From Allopusillimonas sp008369125 (GTDB lineage: Bacteria > Pseudomonadota > Gammaproteobacteria > Burkholderiales > Burkholderiaceae_B), in contig NZ_VOAY01000002.1 in assembly GCF_008369125.1 (NCBI RefSeq), positions 62,001-126,000 on the forward strand: 64,000 bases of DNA, written 5' to 3'. A program made the translations under genes and the position numbers. The notes under the pieces are model-generated. The model searched no databases and had not been told where the DNA came from. It saw only the letters and a list, made by a program, of their open reading frames with translations. Each line of letters starts with the position of its first letter. Position 1 is the stretch's first letter. Below are positions 53,958 to 62,803 of the stretch, piece after piece.

Positions 53958-56152
53958 ACTCCATGTTCACGTTCTCCTGGTCGTGCGGCGGATATACCTT
54001 TCAGGTACTGTTCAAGGCCCCTGGGTCTACCCCCGCTATCTACGTTGCAGAGGCAATAAAAGATGCGGCGCAGGAAGTGCTTTATCCAGACGGGATCATC
54101 TTGCTCAATGTTGACGGCGATGATAGTGAGATGCAGAGCATCCTGGGCGATGATGCGTTGCAGGGCGCCTTGAAACGGTTAGGGACAAAAACGGGGCTTT
54201 ATACCGCAACAATCGGACCCGATCAAAAAAACGTCGAAACGAAAGTCGTGGAGAGTATGCCTTTGGCAGACTTCATCACTGGGAAACTGCGAGAGACGGA
54301 CGTCTTGGCTGACATGTTCAAAGCAGGTATTCAACAAATCTTCACATCAAAAAAGATAGTAATTCCCGCGCCTCCTGGCTACCACTTTCAGAAGCCGTCC
54401 GGAGACAGTGCAAGCCACTTCATTCGTGCAGAGGAGGTCTTATCTCACAGCCAGGTGGTGGATTTTCTCGCCCTCGCATTACTTGTCAGGATGGGCAAGC
54501 GAGAAAACCTTAAAACTATCTATATCGATACGATGGGAATCTCCAGCGTGGCGTATGCCCTACGCGAACTCCTGCGCAGATCTCAATCAAATAATATCAT
54601 TCCAAGGATCGTCAGTTTCCACTCTCATGATGGACTAGACAAGATTGACTCCCCCATGCCAGGCACGGCGTATTGCATTATCTCAGCGTCATCCTCGTTA
54701 TCGTTGGAACAGAAATGGATAGAAAAAACACGGTGTAAGAGTGATGATGTAGTGACCTTGGCGACCTTCAAAGGCGCCGTAGGTGACGAAAACGCTATTT
54801 TTACTTTTGAACGACCAGACAATTGGGCAGAGCATGGCGCGATACCGACTTTGGGGACAAGGGGGCTTCGCACCCTAGGAGAGCGGTTTCAGCAAGAGCA
54901 GATGCCGTTAAAAAAAGTAACCTTATCGCGAGACCACCACCCGCTAAGCACCACAAAAGATCTTGCTCAACAGTTCTGGAGCTTACCTTTTCTGAATGTA
55001 GATGTTGCGACGCCTAACGGCAGAAGACGGACGTTCTACGCAGAGGGTACGTTGTTGGTTAAAAATAGAACGTTTCAGAAATGGCTTGAGAAAGAACTGC
55101 GATCCAAAGTGCCAGCGTCGATCCAAGGAATCATTTACCAGAATGATTCGGCCAGTCTCACATTGGCCAGGAAATGTAGAAATTATTTAAAAAAATTCAA
55201 GGTTGAACTTCCATGGGGAATGCATAGCAGTGACACTTATGAGCGTCACCTAGATACGTTAGACAGCAAACGGGGTTTGCTTATTCTCGCGGCGGTCATT
55301 GGACAAGGCCACACTTTGTTAGGCATCTCAAGAGATCTACGAGCACGCCATGAGGGCAGCAAATTATATTTAATCGGCTTACAAGTTTGCGCGGAAAAAA
55401 GTGAATCGAAATTTCTCCGTTCCAATTTAAGCAATACGAAAGACGGAACAAACGGCTTTAACCTTTGGAATTGCCTGGCAACGGGTTCAGCCATGCACCA
55501 GTCATTGAAACGCGAAGAGAGTTTATATAGAACTCATCCAGCCCTGAAGCCACTGTTCGATTACAGGCATAGCCGTCAAGTCAACGTTGGTTTGGGTGAA
55601 GCAGCTTTGTTACCTACTGCTATCGGAAATGCTTCGCTAGGCCTGAGAAAAGATTTCCTTTTCTGGCCTGAAGGTTATAAAGAAGGGAGCCAGCACGTAG
55701 CGCTCGTGCTCGCCACCATAGGTGCGATTCTCGAACACGCCCGCACAGATAAGAAGATGGACGAAAGGTATTGCATGCATTCGGATACGGTTCAGCATGT
55801 GATACTTGATCCTCAAAATTTCAATAGATTTAATGACGGGATAATTCAAGCATCACTATTAAGGCAGGCGTACCCGTCTGAACTTAATTATTCCGCTACT
55901 CATGAAGAAAGCGGGTTCATGCGTGAGTTTTTATTAAAAATATTCTCGGCCAGGAACAAACCCCAGGGAGAGGCTGCTTTGGAGTTCGCACTAGCATTAG
56001 CCATTCATCGCTTAAAAATTCAAAAGACTGACCTGGAAATTGTATGCAGTAGAACAACTGAGCTACTCACGGCTAGCGACTTTGATAAGCATCTTCTCAT
56101 CCTGTTGAATCTCGCTAGAAATCAACCGCCCTCAAACTCCCCAGCCTTTTAG
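53954..56152 (+). CDS. Large protein with phosphoribosyltransferase-like regions, partner of the GHKL ATPase
   Basis: 732 residues, no signal peptide or membrane helix. Residues about 140-260 look like an orotate-phosphoribosyltransferase fold: HFQKPSGDSASHFIRAEEVL as the hood region, then TIYIDTMGISSVAYALREL. Residues about 385-480 contain a second such region, with the loop LLILAAVIGQGHTLLGISRD (442-461) in the place of the PRPP loop, but the two acidic residues normally before the loop are Ala-Ala. Residues 1-130 and 560-732 are unassigned. Start ATGA overlaps the ATPase stop. The 3' end overlaps the convergent broken ssb by 38 bp. I know no named system with this pair; nucleotide sensing or modification is the obvious hypothesis. 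Confidence 0.78.
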   Translation: MNSMFTFSWSCGGYTFQVLFKAPGSTPAIYVAEAIKDAAQEVLYPDGIILLNVDGDDSEMQSILGDDALQGALKRLGTKTGLYTATIGPDQKNVETKVVESMPLADFITGKLRETDVLADMFKAGIQQIFTSKKIVIPAPPGYHFQKPSGDSASHFIRAEEVLSHSQVVDFLALALLVRMGKRENLKTIYIDTMGISSVAYALRELLRRSQSNNIIPRIVSFHSHDGLDKIDSPMPGTAYCIISASSSLSLEQKWIEKTRCKSDDVVTLATFKGAVGDENAIFTFERPDNWAEHGAIPTLGTRGLRTLGERFQQEQMPLKKVTLSRDHHPLSTTKDLAQQFWSLPFLNVDVATPNGRRRTFYAEGTLLVKNRTFQKWLEKELRSKVPASIQGIIYQNDSASLTLARKCRNYLKKFKVELPWGMHSSDTYERHLDTLDSKRGLLILAAVIGQGHTLLGISRDLRARHEGSKLYLIGLQVCAEKSESKFLRSNLSNTKDGTNGFNLWNCLATGSAMHQSLKREESLYRTHPALKPLFDYRHSRQVNVGLGEAALLPTAIGNASLGLRKDFLFWPEGYKEGSQHVALVLATIGAILEHARTDKKMDERYCMHSDTVQHVILDPQNFNRFNDGIIQASLLRQAYPSELNYSATHEESGFMREFLLKIFSARNKPQGEAALEFALALAIHRLKIQKTDLEIVCSRTTELLTASDFDKHLLILLNLARNQPPSNSPAF

Positions 56153-56468
56153 ATTTAGGTAGTACCTTCTTACATGCACAGCCAGCTGCGTCCCGCACCT
56201 GCCAGGTTGAACGATATATCGTCGGCCACGACAGCAGCGCCACCAGCCGCAGATGGCGCAGGTATTCTCCGGCGATTCCTGCCAAGCGGTTATAGAACCC
56301 AATCCGATGCCATTCGGTTTCTTCTCGTTTCTCGCCTGTCGCCTTGTCTTTCCAGCTTGTCGATGTGGCAACGGAAATGGTGCAGATCCCGGACCCATCC
56401 GCGCTATAGCGCATTTCTGGACCGTGACCTAAGTTGCCGATGATGATAACTTTGTTGACTGATGCCAT
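56115..56468 (-). pseudogene. ssb: Single-stranded DNA-binding protein gene with internal deletion
   Basis: Residues 1-71 are a normal SSB start: MASVNKVIIIGNLGHGPEMR, EETEWHRIGFYNRLAGIAGEYLR (about 49-71). Then OB-fold strand 4-5 and the linker are missing and the frame runs into unrelated residues, ending 38 bp inside the antisense of the neighbouring gene. In another frame near 56205-56225 the tail reads ADDISF, like the acidic SSB tip DDDIPF, so an internal out-of-frame deletion is likely. GGAGCAGCAAC precedes the ATG. Confidence 0.82.
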
Positions 56469-56544
56469 GTTGCTGCTCCTAGTAGTGGTTTGGCGTGCTC
56501 GCCGACAAATTTCCCAGGCCGATAAGGCAGCCTGGGGCTTCGGT

Positions 56545-57345
56545 TTAGTTGTTGGTCGAGCCGTTCAAAATCTGCATGACAGCTTTTGCCTGCCATATAG
56601 CGGCGTTGTTCAGTTGACGCACCCACGCGCCACGGGTTGGGCTCCACCGAAAACCATGGCGTTTTAGCATCTCGCGGGTGGTTTTTTCCGGCTTGCCTTC
56701 GAACATAAACATCACACGGTTCTCTTCCACGTCCTCGGCGTATGCATACCCCATCCCCTGTATGCTGACCGGCGCACGCTCCTGGTTAGCCTGTAATTGT
56801 TTGATCCGTTGCCCAATACGGCGAATGTTCGCGTTATTGTTGGTCAAGGTGAAAGACGGAAAGCCCACACGTCCGGCATAGTCCGGTGCCATCAGCTTCT
56901 GTGCGCTTTCTGCCGAGTATCCCAGCTCAAGCAAAGCACGCTGTTGGCTCTCTGCATCGCCCTTATGCTTACGGATCACCTGATTACTTTTTTTCATGCG
57001 TTCCTGATTTGCTGTCAGTTGCTCCGCCTGGCGCATGAGTTTTGCTATTGCATCAGGGTCATCGCTGGATACTCCCCCATCGCCTACAGCAGCCGCCTTC
57101 TGCACATAGTGGTCAGCCTTCTTTTGCAGATCAAAGGCTTTGCCGTACGTGTTGTGGATCCGCTGCCGATAATTGCGGTCTCGGCCTTCGCTGTGGTGGC
57201 CAACTAAAATCGGCTGTCCGAATGGAATCGCTTCACCCATTTGCTTTGCACGGCCATAGGTGGTTGCAGCTTGTGCCTCGGCCTGCACTGCCCTGGCCTC
57301 TAGCTTGGCCTTACGGTCTGCTTGTTTTGCTTCGTAGTGGTTCAT
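56545..57345 (-). CDS. DUF3560 domain protein
   Basis: 266 residues. MNHYEAKQADRKAKLEARAV, a coiled-coil-rich start, then FGQPILVGHHSEGRDRNYRQ, the mark of DUF3560, and a C-terminal KRHGFRWSPTRGAWVRQLNN block found in many conjugative-element proteins. Function unknown; commonly near ssb, radC and ard genes on plasmids and integrative elements. The ATG at 57345 has GAAGGAAGG ahead. A long hairpin-capped leader precedes it. Confidence 0.88.
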   Translation of the reverse strand: MNHYEAKQADRKAKLEARAVQAEAQAATTYGRAKQMGEAIPFGQPILVGHHSEGRDRNYRQRIHNTYGKAFDLQKKADHYVQKAAAVGDGGVSSDDPDAIAKLMRQAEQLTANQERMKKSNQVIRKHKGDAESQQRALLELGYSAESAQKLMAPDYAGRVGFPSFTLTNNNANIRRIGQRIKQLQANQERAPVSIQGMGYAYAEDVEENRVMFMFEGKPEKTTREMLKRHGFRWSPTRGAWVRQLNNAAIWQAKAVMQILNGSTNN

Positions 57346-57389
57346 GTCGCCTTCCTTCAAAAAGTGCGCGGTGGCGCGGTAGTGATTTC

Positions 57390-57734
57390 ATTGCTGACCG
57401 GGCCTGAAGATTCTTGAGCCCGTTTGTAGGTTTTTGCTGCCGGGTTGTGTGCTGGTCCTATCGCGTTCTGCCGCCAGTCCTGTGAGTTCCATCGCCCTTG
57501 CCGTGCTGAATCACGCAATGACTAGCGGAAAGGGGGGAAGGTTTGTAAAAGTCGCGCAGCGGGTTTTATGAACACCCCCTTGAAGCGCCGGAACGTAGTG
57601 ATACAGTCGGCGTTCTAGGGCGATGAAACTCTTAGGACCAGGCTTGCGGTGTCAGTACGCACAACCCGGCAGCAGCCCGCGCAGCGAGCGCCACCATCAC
57701 CGAAGCGGTGATCTAAATTGAAGGCAGTTACGCA
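57390..57734 (-). repeat. Hairpin-capped leader module of the DUF3560 gene (copy B)
   Basis: Contains, minus-strand order, a perfect ATCACCG/CGGTGAT-type hairpin (57712-57696), a GCGCTCGCTGCGCGGGCTGC block, the stretch shared with 29692-29791, and a promoter-near block with TTCAGCACGGCAAGGGCGA. The hairpin lies 351 bp above the gene start, the same distance as in copy C. No protein is encoded. Confidence 0.8.
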
Positions 57735-57911
57735 GCTGTATCCAGCTTGCACCAGCAAGCCGCTATGCCCGTCCCGGTACACCGGGACGGGCTGCTTTTG
57801 TTGAGAAGGAAGAAAACAGATAACTACTTGTGCGTCAGCACAAGTCCAACCGACGCCGGAGCGCGTGGCGTCTACCTGTGCAGGCGGGCTCTCACCCGCC
57901 CTGCTCCAGGT
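57735..57911. other. Spacer between leader B and radC
   Basis: Holds an imperfect inverted repeat CCCGTCCCGGTACACCGGGACGGG (split: CCCGTCCCGG at 57770 and CCGGGACGGG at 57782), a strong hairpin that could end radC transcription, followed by CTGCTTTTG. Confidence 0.55.
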
Positions 57912-58445
57912 TTACACTTGGCCCGATTCCGCTAACGATGTCGTGTTCCGCCCTGTAACGATGATGTGATCCAGTAAACGAACATCAACTAGCGCCAGGG
58001 CTTGTTTTAAGTGTCGCGTCAGTGCCAGATCGGCCTCGCTGGGTTCAGGTATGCCGCTTGGGTGGTTGTGTGACATGATGATGGCTGCCGCATCCAAGCG
58101 TAGTGCTGTTTTAACAATTTCACGCGGGTATACGCTGGCCTGCGTCAGCGTTCCATGGCTCATTTCCATGTAACGGATCACCTTAAACTGACTATTCAGG
58201 TACAGCACAGCGGCGACTTCGTGCCCCATGCCCGACAGTTTGGCTTGAAAATACCGTTTTACTGCGTTCGGGTTCCCCATGTCAGCCCGGTCACCGATCA
58301 AACTTTCAGCGGCAATCCGTGCGGCGGCCAGTACATGCGAATCAGTCGCGGCCTGATACCGACCCGACGGGCTGCGCACATAAAGCGTTTGCCCTGCGTT
58401 CATGTTGTCATAGCCCAAAGCTGCAGTGTGGTTAACGTGTTCCAT
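57912..58445 (-). CDS. radC: RadC-like JAB-domain protein
   Basis: 177 residues. The JAB/MPN metal motif SHNHPSGIPEPSEAD (125-139) with His126, His128 and Asp139, and an upstream Glu76 in GHEVAAV. Short form without the helix-hairpin-helix of chromosomal RadC, as on mobile elements (YeeS-like). Exact role unknown. The ATG at 58445 has GAAGGATAGG upstream; extension of the frame to 58727 runs through the leader repeat and is rejected. Confidence 0.92.
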   Translation of the reverse strand: MEHVNHTAALGYDNMNAGQTLYVRSPSGRYQAATDSHVLAAARIAAESLIGDRADMGNPNAVKRYFQAKLSGMGHEVAAVLYLNSQFKVIRYMEMSHGTLTQASVYPREIVKTALRLDAAAIIMSHNHPSGIPEPSEADLALTRHLKQALALVDVRLLDHIIVTGRNTTSLAESGQV

Positions 58446-58469
58446 AATCCTATCCTTCAAAAGCCAATT

Positions 58470-58825
58470 GGTTTTCCTGCTGACCGGGGCCGAAGATTCC
58501 GAGCCTGATCGTAGGTTTTCGGCGTTCGCAGTAATACGGTTCCTGCGGGGTTGCCGCCGTTGCCGTGAGTTCGTCGCCTTGCCGTGCTGAACTGCTGGCC
58601 GGGGCTGATGAACAGGACCGTGGAATATATGGAGGGGACCCGCCTGGCGGGGAGGATGCCGTTCATGCCGCGAAAGCCAGGGCAGCGGACACGGTTGGCG
58701 GTACAGTCGGTGTTTTGGGCGGCGCACTCAGGGCAATGGGAACGACAGCCCGATATGCACTGATTGCGAATGCTGGCCCGCGCGGCGAGCGCCCCTACCG
58801 CCTGATGGCGGTCTGTATTTGAAAA
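58470..58825 (-). repeat. Hairpin-capped leader module of radC (copy C)
   Basis: Diverged relative of 57390-57734: shares TTCAGCACGGCAAGG, GAATCTTCGGCCCCGGTCAG, and the GCGCTCGCCGCGCGGGC block in the same order. Its cap hairpin is ACCGCC-TGAT-GGCGGT at 58797-58812, different letters but the same place and fold as in copies A and B. It lies about 352 bp above the radC start. Confidence 0.78.
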
Positions 58826-59029
58826 GTTGTTTGTCAGCGGTCACAAGGCCCAAGCCCTATGGAGCTTGAACCCGATCCTGGGGCGGGGGGGGTAGACATC
58901 GGGATACAATCCAATCGCAACGACCGTATGCCCAGAACGGCCTTACTATGGCTGTATAAGCCACTATATAAGTACGCATCGCAGCTGCAATGCGTATAGG
59001 CCAATCTACGTAAAAACCAGTGAATACCG

Positions 59030-59950
59030 ATGCCCGTACCTACCTACGACCAGTTCATAGAACCAATTTTTCGATACCTAGCTATCAACACTGATGGTGC
59101 GCCCGCACGAGTAGTTCATGAGGCTGCAGCCGATACGCTCGGCTTAACTCTAGAACAACGACAAGTTACCCTGAACAGCGGCCAAGCGGTTTACAAGAAC
59201 CGAGCAGGCTGGGCCTATGACCGATTAAAACGGGCAGGATTTTCTGATGACGTGAAACGTGGTCACTGGAAATTGAATAACAACGGCATTCAGTATGTTC
59301 AAGCTCACCCGGCCCCGCTCTCAGCCGAACAAATCGAGCATCTTGCCGTTGGCTTCAAAGATGTCAGACTACGAGCAATTGAGGATGGAGCCCCACTCGC
59401 AACCAAAGCACAGACAGCTACCGCTGTTCAAACGAGCACAATCAGTCCAGACGATCTGCTTGATCAAGCATGGAAGGAATTACGCGAAGCCACAGCTGCC
59501 AATCTCTTAGAAAGTCTTTCACAAGTATCGCCAACGCGTTTTGAAGTTATTGTGCTTGATGTGCTTCATCGACTCGGCTACGGTGCAAATCGTAATGATT
59601 TACAACAGGTAGGCGGCTCTGGTGACGGCGGGATCGATGGGGTGATTTCATTAGACAAGCTCGGTCTAGAGAAAGTCTACGTACAAGCCAAACGCTGGCA
59701 AGGCACTGTCGGACGCCCTGACCTTCAAGCCTTTTATGGCGCATTAGCCGGTCAAAAAGCGAAACGCGGCGTATTTATTACGACATCAGGCTTCTCAGCC
59801 CAAGCTATCGACTTCGGCAAGTCCGTTGAAGGCATAGTTTTAGTTGACGGCTTACGTTTGGTCAATTTGATGATGGATTATGAGGTTGGCGTAACGTCAC
59901 GGTCATTGATGATCCCAAAAATTGATACTGATTATTTTGATGAAGATTAG
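59030..59950 (+). CDS. mrr: Mrr-type restriction endonuclease
   Basis: 306 residues. N-terminal winged helix (about 5-92) with the Mrr_N look, then a PD-(D/E)xK nuclease domain (about 165-290): Glu172, GSGDGGIDGVI (196-206) with the metal Asp, and YVQAKRW (217-223) with Gln and Lys. Mrr cuts DNA with foreign methylation. It lies 66 bp ahead of a methyltransferase-helicase pair, so they may form one defence operon. Confidence 0.92.
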   Translation: MPVPTYDQFIEPIFRYLAINTDGAPARVVHEAAADTLGLTLEQRQVTLNSGQAVYKNRAGWAYDRLKRAGFSDDVKRGHWKLNNNGIQYVQAHPAPLSAEQIEHLAVGFKDVRLRAIEDGAPLATKAQTATAVQTSTISPDDLLDQAWKELREATAANLLESLSQVSPTRFEVIVLDVLHRLGYGANRNDLQQVGGSGDGGIDGVISLDKLGLEKVYVQAKRWQGTVGRPDLQAFYGALAGQKAKRGVFITTSGFSAQAIDFGKSVEGIVLVDGLRLVNLMMDYEVGVTSRSLMIPKIDTDYFDED

Positions 59951-60016
59951 CTAATCAACTGGTCACGACTCAACCAATAGAAGATGAAAGCACCTACCAT
60001 CTGGTACAAATAACTC

Positions 60017-62803
60017 ATGAATGCAGTAGAGATTGAAGCAGCCGTATCGGATCTGGCATCCCAACCCTTTGATGGTGAGGAGTTCCCATTTGCCTTCCTG
60101 GCGGCCTTTGGAAATAAGAAAACAACCATAGATCGCCTGCGCAAAGGGAATACCAACGCGTCCGACGTGCCAAATGGCGTGCTTCAACGCAATAATATCC
60201 ACGTTGCCACCTGCCAGCCCGGTGCTGTCAGCGAAACATTAAATGCCCTACGGGCCAGTCCTAAAACCACGACGGCAAAAGCAAAATTCATACTTGCAAC
60301 TGACGGACGAACACTAGAAGCTGAAGATCTGGTATCTGGTGAGACCATTGCGCCCGACTACCGTAACTTTGCTGATCATTTTGGTTTCTTTTTGCCTTTG
60401 GCGGGCATCTCCACGATCAAGGAGATTAAAGATAACCCTATCGACGTGCGCGCCACAGGACGTCTTAATAAGCTTTACGTCGAATTGCTAAAGGATAATC
60501 CTGACTGGGCAACCGAAGAGCGCCGCCATGATATGAACCACTTCATGGCACGGTTGATTTTTTGCTTCTTTGCCGAAGACACCGGGATCTTCAAGGAAAC
60601 AGGACTGTTTACCCGTACCGTTGATCAAATGAGCGAGCGGGATGCAGCAAATACACATGAGGTCATTGGAACAATATTTCATGCAATGAACCTAAGTGCT
60701 ACTCAGCGTAACGCGGACAAGCCCCCCGCCTGGGCAGACGCCTTCCCCTATGTTAATGGCGGGCTGTTTTCCGGTAGCATCGATGTGCCCCGCTTTTCTC
60801 GTATGGCACGCACCTTCTTACTACACTCGGGCCAACTGAACTGGCGTGAAATCAATCCAGACATATTTGGGTCGATGATTCAGGCGGTAGCCGACGAAGG
60901 CGAGCGCGGCGCCTTGGGCATGCACTACACCAGCGTGCCTAATATCTTGAAAGTACTAAACCCTCTGCTTTTGGATGAGCTGCGCGAACAGCTAAATGCA
61001 GCTGGTGACAATCCCCGCATACTGCTCAATCTACGCAGACGTATGGCCAAGACTCGCGTATTCGATCCAGCTTGCGGGTCCGGAAATTTCCTGGTGATAG
61101 CCTATAAACAGATGCGTCAGATCGAAGCCGAGATCAATCAACGGCGCGGTGAGCCAGGGCTAAAAACTGAAATACCATTGACCAATTTTCGCGGCATTGA
61201 GTTGCTTAGCTTCCCTGCCGAAATTGCCCGCCTCGCACTGATCATTGCTGAATACCAGTGTGATGTGCAGTATCGGGGCCAACGCCAGGCTCTGGCAGAA
61301 TTCCTGCCGCTTAACGCCATGAACTGGATCACCTGCGGCAATGCGCTGCGGCTCGACTGGTTAAGCCTGTGCCCACCAACCGGCAACCAGGTGAAGATGG
61401 TGGCTAATGACTTATTTCATACACCGCTAGATCAACCTGAAATTGACTTTGACAACGAAGGTGGCGAAACCTACATTTGCGGCAATCCACCTTACCTTGG
61501 CTCAACATGGCAGAGCGAGGAACAAAAAGCTGATCTAAAAGCAATTTTCAATGCTCGCAGTAAATCTTGGAAGTCGCTGGACTACGTTGCAGGTTGGTTC
61601 ATGAAGGCTGCAGACTACGGCACCAAAACCGATGCGGCCTCCGCCTTTGTATCGACCAACTCAATCTGTCAGGGCCAGCAAGTGCCCATACTATGGCCGT
61701 TGATATTCGATACTGGTCATGAAATACAATTTGCCCATACTTCGTTCAAATGGGCGAACCTAGCTAGCCATAATGCTGGAGTAACAGTTGCAATTGTTGG
61801 TATTTCTAGAAATGCCGGAACTACGCGTCGACTGTACTCGGAAGCAAACGGCCAGAGTGACGGAAACTTGCAGATCAAGGTAGCGGATAACATTAATGCG
61901 TATCTGGTGCCTGGGCCCAATGTCATCGTTGAAAGAGCATCCAAGCCACTAAGCGCACTATCAGAGATGAGCTTTGGCAATAAGCCGGTTGACGGTGGCC
62001 ACCTTTTGCTGTCAAAAAACGAGACGAACAAACTTGGGCTTTCGACTCAGCAGCGAACGCGCTTTCTTCGACGCATTTACGGTTCTGCTGAATTTATACG
62101 AGGCTTAGAGCGCTATTGTCTGTGGATCGAAGATAAGCATCTCGACGAAGCCATGGGTATTGAGCCAATTCGTCAGCGGATTGAAGGCGTACGCGCCATA
62201 CGCCTAGCAAGCCGCGACAAAAGTGCCAACGAAATGGCGACGCGAGCTCACCAGATGCGAGAAATGAATATTTCTCAAAATTGGACAATTACTGTCCCCA
62301 GAACCTCGTCTGAAAGCCGTCCACTCCTACCGAGTGGTTTAATTGATAGTCGATCCACAGTGACAAGCGAAGCGTTTGCACTTTTTGATGCCCCTCTCTG
62401 GAATATGGCTATCATCGCTTCGCGTATCCATCTGGTTTGGATTGCGACTGTCTGCGGCAAGATGAAAACCGATTTCCGCTACTCCAACACACTTGGCTGG
62501 AACACCTTTCCCGTTCCACTGCTCACCGAACAAAACAAGATCGACCTGACGCGATGCGCTGAAAACATTCTACTCGCACGAGAGGCCCATTTCCCGGCGA
62601 CTATTGCTGACTTATATGTCGCCGACAGCATGCCAGAGAACCTACGCCGTGCTCACGAGCAAAATGACGAAGTGCTGGAGCGCATTTATATCGGACGTCG
62701 TTTCCGTAATGACACCGAACGGCTGGAAAAGCTATTCGATCTTTATACCAAGATGACGGCTGTACCGTCACCCACCCGTAACACAAGGAAAACAGCACAA
62801 TGA
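60017..62803 (+). CDS. Class I DNA methyltransferase, YeeA/MmeI-like
   Basis: 928 residues. SAM motif FDPACGSGNFLVIAY (349-363) and catalytic NPPYLGS (490-496) identify an N6-adenine type enzyme. The long N-terminal helical part and the C-terminal target-recognition part place it with the YeeA/MmeI-like group. No clear nuclease motif is visible in the first 100 residues. Its stop overlaps the helicase start by 4 bp. Confidence 0.9.
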   Translation: MNAVEIEAAVSDLASQPFDGEEFPFAFLAAFGNKKTTIDRLRKGNTNASDVPNGVLQRNNIHVATCQPGAVSETLNALRASPKTTTAKAKFILATDGRTLEAEDLVSGETIAPDYRNFADHFGFFLPLAGISTIKEIKDNPIDVRATGRLNKLYVELLKDNPDWATEERRHDMNHFMARLIFCFFAEDTGIFKETGLFTRTVDQMSERDAANTHEVIGTIFHAMNLSATQRNADKPPAWADAFPYVNGGLFSGSIDVPRFSRMARTFLLHSGQLNWREINPDIFGSMIQAVADEGERGALGMHYTSVPNILKVLNPLLLDELREQLNAAGDNPRILLNLRRRMAKTRVFDPACGSGNFLVIAYKQMRQIEAEINQRRGEPGLKTEIPLTNFRGIELLSFPAEIARLALIIAEYQCDVQYRGQRQALAEFLPLNAMNWITCGNALRLDWLSLCPPTGNQVKMVANDLFHTPLDQPEIDFDNEGGETYICGNPPYLGSTWQSEEQKADLKAIFNARSKSWKSLDYVAGWFMKAADYGTKTDAASAFVSTNSICQGQQVPILWPLIFDTGHEIQFAHTSFKWANLASHNAGVTVAIVGISRNAGTTRRLYSEANGQSDGNLQIKVADNINAYLVPGPNVIVERASKPLSALSEMSFGNKPVDGGHLLLSKNETNKLGLSTQQRTRFLRRIYGSAEFIRGLERYCLWIEDKHLDEAMGIEPIRQRIEGVRAIRLASRDKSANEMATRAHQMREMNISQNWTITVPRTSSESRPLLPSGLIDSRSTVTSEAFALFDAPLWNMAIIASRIHLVWIATVCGKMKTDFRYSNTLGWNTFPVPLLTEQNKIDLTRCAENILLAREAHFPATIADLYVADSMPENLRRAHEQNDEVLERIYIGRRFRNDTERLEKLFDLYTKMTAVPSPTRNTRKTAQ

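Noticed and set aside
57912..58727. N-terminal extension of radC by 94 codons
   Set aside because: The extension reads through the repeat leader shared with 57390-57734; the radC protein starts properly at 58445 with a good ribosome site.
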